The notes below the pieces were generated by a model. The model was not told the DNA's origin, did not search any database, and was given only the letters and a program-made list of their open reading frames with translations. Shown here in pieces: positions 61,089 through 64,000 of a stretch of DNA of 64,000 bases. The stretch is taken from the NCBI RefSeq assembly GCF_022201045.2, contig NC_068564.1:2728001-2792000 (forward strand). The letters are read 5' to 3'. Origin of the DNA: Citrus sinensis. Its lineage: Eukaryota > Streptophyta > Magnoliopsida > Sapindales > Rutaceae. The stretch's first letter is position 1; every line of letters begins with the position of its first letter. The translations under genes were made by a program, and so were the position numbers.

Positions 61089-61687
61089 GAGTTGGACTAT
61101 TGGCACACCTCTAACATTCTCTTCAAACCCCTTTTTTGTATATATCCTTTTTAATTTCTAAAATAACCTTTAATTGCTGCAATTTCTTAATAAATCACTG
61201 CATAGTACTTCTGGGAAATTAAAAAAAATATTCTATCAAGCGCTCTCTTCCCCCCTCTCCCGTTTCAAACCACTTTCAATTTATTCTTGACTATAGCATT
61301 CATGAATTTATTATTTTAATCTCCATCTCTCTTTGTTTTTTTAGTTGGAAATATATACTCTATATATATATAAAGATAAGTATATGCATATCCGGAAAAA
61401 AAAAAAAGAAACTTAACCTAGTAAACAAACTTCATCAAATTATCTTTCCTTTGAAAACATAGTTTGTTTTTCGATCAAATTCCTATTCTATGAAAATTCA
61501 TTGTTTTTTCAAATTTTGTAGATTCAAAGAGTTTATAATGGAGAAAAAGACTAAGAAAACAATGTAAGTGTGTTTAATTAGGTAAAGTTTTATTTTTAAT
61601 ATAAATTAAAATATAAAGGATAAATTTGTAAACACAAAACAAGTGGGGTTTCAGAAGAGATATAGAGGGGTGCCAATAGCCTCGCTC
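61089..61687. mobile_element. Mutator-like MITE, family A
   Basis: A 599-bp element with perfect 9-bp duplication TAAGATTAA at 61080-61088 and 61688-61696. The ends are GAGTTGGACTATTGGCACAC and, inverted, GAGCGAGGCTATTGGCACCC, both followed by CTCTA. Same end sequence as 1493-1949. No transposase. Confidence 0.88.
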
Positions 61688-61820
61688 TAAGATTAATTTT
61701 GTGAAGTTAGCAAAATGGGAATCACACGCGCAATGTTAACTATCATGATCTAACTTAAAAAGGAGATAATGTGTGTATTTAGTGCTAAAACGTTAGGGGC
61801 ATTTGTGTTAATTTTTTTTA

Positions 61821-62399
61821 GGACAATTATTCACCGACCACTTATTTTTTTGTACTTTTTAAAAAAATACACATATCTTTCTTTTTTTGGTTGATTTCCA
61901 CCTAAAATTATATTTTCTTGCACATGTCCACTTGCGTCTACATGTTATAACTTTGCTGACATTATGGAGGCAAAATTGTCATTTTACCTAAACATACAAA
62001 AACGACGTCGTTTACGACTAACAATCTAAGACCTGACTTCGAATCCGATTCGGATCCAATCCGCAAATCCGATCAAATTGCACAATTAAAAAAATTAAAA
62101 TATAAATACAAATAATATTTACTGTTTAAGTTGCATATATTTTATTTTATTTATGAAAATAATTCAGTTTGTTTTGCAATCTTTTTTTTTTGTCATTTAG
62201 TTAGGGTAAAATAGTCATTTTTTATTTAGGGGTAAAATTATTATTTTAATAATATTGTGTTAATTTCTTTAAAATAGTTAAGATGGTAGTGGACAACTGA
62301 AACACTTTATAATTTTAGGTGAAAATTAACCCAAAAAAAATAAAATTTATGTATTTTTTAAAAAATTTAAAAAATTATATGGTTAGTGGATAATTATCT
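61821..62399. mobile_element. MITE with ~95-bp inverted ends, family D
   Basis: Left end GGACAATTATTCACCGACCA and inverted right end AGATAATTATCCACTAACCA align and continue for about 95 bp to CACCTAAAATTATA. TTTTTTTTA flanks both sides (61812-61820 and 62400-62408); this would be a 9-bp Mutator-like duplication, but it is low complexity, so the class is less sure. Confidence 0.7.
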
Positions 62400-62409
62400 T
62401 TTTTTTTAA

Positions 62410-63621
62410 GATAAATAAAAAGAAAAAAGAAAAAGTCCTAACTTTCACTCTCCAAACGCGGTTTGAGCTGAGATTCGATTTTCACATTGTCAGTTGTGAT
62501 AGCTTTTGTCCGTACTCTGAGGATGTTGACTCTCTCACTTTCCTCACCAACTTCCTTCTTCAGTTACTTCCAACTGTCGATTCACTTGACTGTTACACAT
62601 ACAACTTACTAAAAGGAAAAAATAAATAAAGAATAAGTCACCGGGTGGTCGAATTGCCACGTTTCCACGCGAAACCGCGGGAAAAACTACAGCCTGTTTT
62701 GTGTATGAGGCGAGGCGGTTGGGGATTGGGGGCGGGGAACCTAACTGTCAACCCGTGTTTTGGACATCGTGTGACGTCACTTCGAAAAGGCTTCTCGTTG
62801 TCTTCTCTCGCCACGTCAGCCTCCAACCCCGTCTGTTCTTCATACTGCCGAGATCTTCCAGGAACTACTACTTCTAGAACAATCAAATCCTTCCCCATCC
62901 ACCGAACTTAAATATATATATTTTTTAATTGAAAATTTTAACTGGTAATTGTTTTTTGGACCTGTCTATGGTACAGATTCTGTAACAAACATATCCCATC
63001 ATCCCACCATCCGAACAAACATCTCCCGTCATCCCACCATCCGATTGTCTATTATTTAGTTTCTCACTCCACATTCAACCACATCCAACGGCTGATGCTG
63101 CAGTCTGTAGCTTACAGATTCTGTAAGCTAGTCAAGTCTTTGTTTTTTTAATTTTTAGTCGAAATTATCAACGTGCGTGTATTTATTACATGATCTCATA
63201 ATTAACAGCTAAACGGATAATATAAAATTGAGACTGAAGTTTGACTCTGACTCTGACAAGTACGGGTTCATTCCCTTAATAAAATAGAGTTAAAAATATC
63301 AGGGGAAAAAAATCTTCATTTAACACGTGTCAAACAATGAAGCACTCACAACTTGTCTAAACACAGCTGGTAGCGAGCTCAGGTCCCACTTTCGAACATC
63401 GTAGTATGTAAAATCCGTGGATTCATTTCCAGCTGTCTCCTTATCATCTCCGTGTTCGCGTTTCTGAAATGCAAAGCCACCTATTAGAAATTTATAATCT
63501 TCCTTTCAAATTTAAAGGTCCATTCCAGTCTTAACTTTTATCTAAAAGATTTCACACACACAGCCAGTTAAGAGACATTTAGTCACTTCAGGCACTGAAC
63601 TTATTATTATACCTGGATTGG
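62410..63621 (+). promoter_or_regulatory. Upstream region of the CBF gene
   Basis: No separate gene is supported. Motifs seen are CCGCGG (62675-62680, fits the CGCG core bound by CAMTA factors), the palindrome TGACGTCA (62772-62779) and CACGTG within ACACGTGT (63324-63329), an E-box/G-box. These are typical cis-elements for cold or ABA control of CBF genes, but their use here is inferred. Sequence 62640-62900 is clearly GC-richer than its surroundings. Confidence 0.4.
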
Positions 63622-64000
63622 ATGGATTCTCTATCAAGCTGGTCATCGCCAGAGTCACGTGTGGGGAATTTTTCGGACGAGGACGTGGTGTTGTTGGCGT
63701 CGAGCAATCCAAAAAAGCGGGCGGGGAGGAAGAAGTTTCGGGAGACCCGGCATCCGGTGTATCGGGGAGTGAGGAGGAGGGATTCGGGCAAGTGGGTTTG
63801 TGAAGTGAGGGAGCCGAACAAGAAGTCGAGGATTTGGCTGGGGACATTTCCCACCGCCGAAATGGCGGCGCGGGCTCATGACGTGGCGGCGATTGCTTTG
63901 AGGGGGAGGTTGGCTTGTTTGAACTTCGCTGACTCTTCTTGGCGGCTGCCGTTGCCGGCTTCCACTGACCCCAAGGATATTCAGAAGGCCGCTGCGGAGG
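63622..64000 (+). CDS. CBF/DREB1 transcription factor, 5' part (cut by window end)
   Basis: First 126 codons of a C-repeat binding factor that activates cold-response genes through CRT/DRE (CCGAC) sites. The CBF signatures flank the AP2 domain (about 47-104): [16 protein letters not shown] at 30-45 upstream and DSSWR at 104-108 downstream, a one-residue variant of the usual DSAWR. The domain contains [40 protein letters not shown] and CLNF; V59 and E64 mark the DREB class. The start ATG at 63622 gives [11 protein letters not shown], a usual CBF N-terminus. The frame runs open through the window edge at 64000, in [12 protein letters not shown], so the acidic activation region and stop lie outside. 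CBF genes are often in tandem clusters; further copies may follow. Confidence 0.95.
   Translation, partial: MDSLSSWSSPESRVGNFSDEDVVLLASSNPKKRAGRKKFRETRHPVYRGVRRRDSGKWVCEVREPNKKSRIWLGTFPTAEMAARAHDVAAIALRGRLACLNFADSSWRLPLPASTDPKDIQKAAAE

Noticed and set aside
62638..62911. Overlapping ORFs of 86-88 codons on both strands upstream of CBF
   Set aside because: Open on both strands only because of GC-rich sequence; no similarity recognised, more likely promoter DNA.

Overview
This is a plant nuclear genome window, almost certainly from a eudicot. The genes have multiple short exons with GT-AG (and some GC-AG) introns and very AT-rich intergenic DNA. The families are plant-specific: LBD, AP2/ERF, type-B response regulators and RS-type SR proteins. 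Non-autonomous DNA transposons are dense. The protein sequences remind me of a woody rosid such as Citrus, but that is an impression, not something the sequence proves. I see no rRNA, convincing tRNA gene, CRISPR array, virus or intact autonomous transposon.

Layout: 5.7-7.3 kb (-) is an intronless MATE transporter of the DTX48-51 type. 15.6-19.4 kb (-) is an RS40/RS41-like SR splicing factor with a 1.6-kb intron inside RRM1 and an eight-unit 54-bp repeat coding its RS tail. 22.1-22.7 kb (-) is a two-exon LBD protein. 25.9-30.5 kb (+) and 32.7-37.3 kb (-) are two type-B response regulators placed tail to tail as an inverted duplication that includes their promoters. 45.7-48.0 kb (-) is a seven-exon TraB-domain protein. 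55.8-56.5 kb (+) is an intronless DREB-subfamily ERF. 63.6 kb to the window end (+) is the first 126 codons of a CBF/DREB1 gene, cut by the window edge. I rebuilt every multi-exon model by hand; all splice phases agree and the summed lengths are multiples of three.

The gene-poor DNA holds many short transposons whose ends and target-site duplications can be read directly. They include Mutator-like MITEs with 9-bp duplications (1.5, 4.9, 52.5, 61.1 and 61.8 kb), hAT-like elements with 8-bp duplications (44.4, 50.4 and 53.5 kb), PIF/Harbinger-like elements (42.8 and 49.5-51.3 kb, the latter hosting a nested hAT), SINE-like A/B-box sequences, and an AT-rich tandem array of ~150-bp units at 39.5-40.6 kb with an inverted unit 0.6 kb away.

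The genes are not an operon or obvious pathway. Several are regulatory: two cytokinin phosphorelay outputs, an LBD factor, two stress-type DREBs and a splicing factor. The most notable observation is the type-B pair. Both copies appear to use three consecutive GC-AG introns at identical positions near the 3' end, and in both, failure to splice the first of these gives an in-frame stop at the same place. Each gene could therefore make two C-termini.
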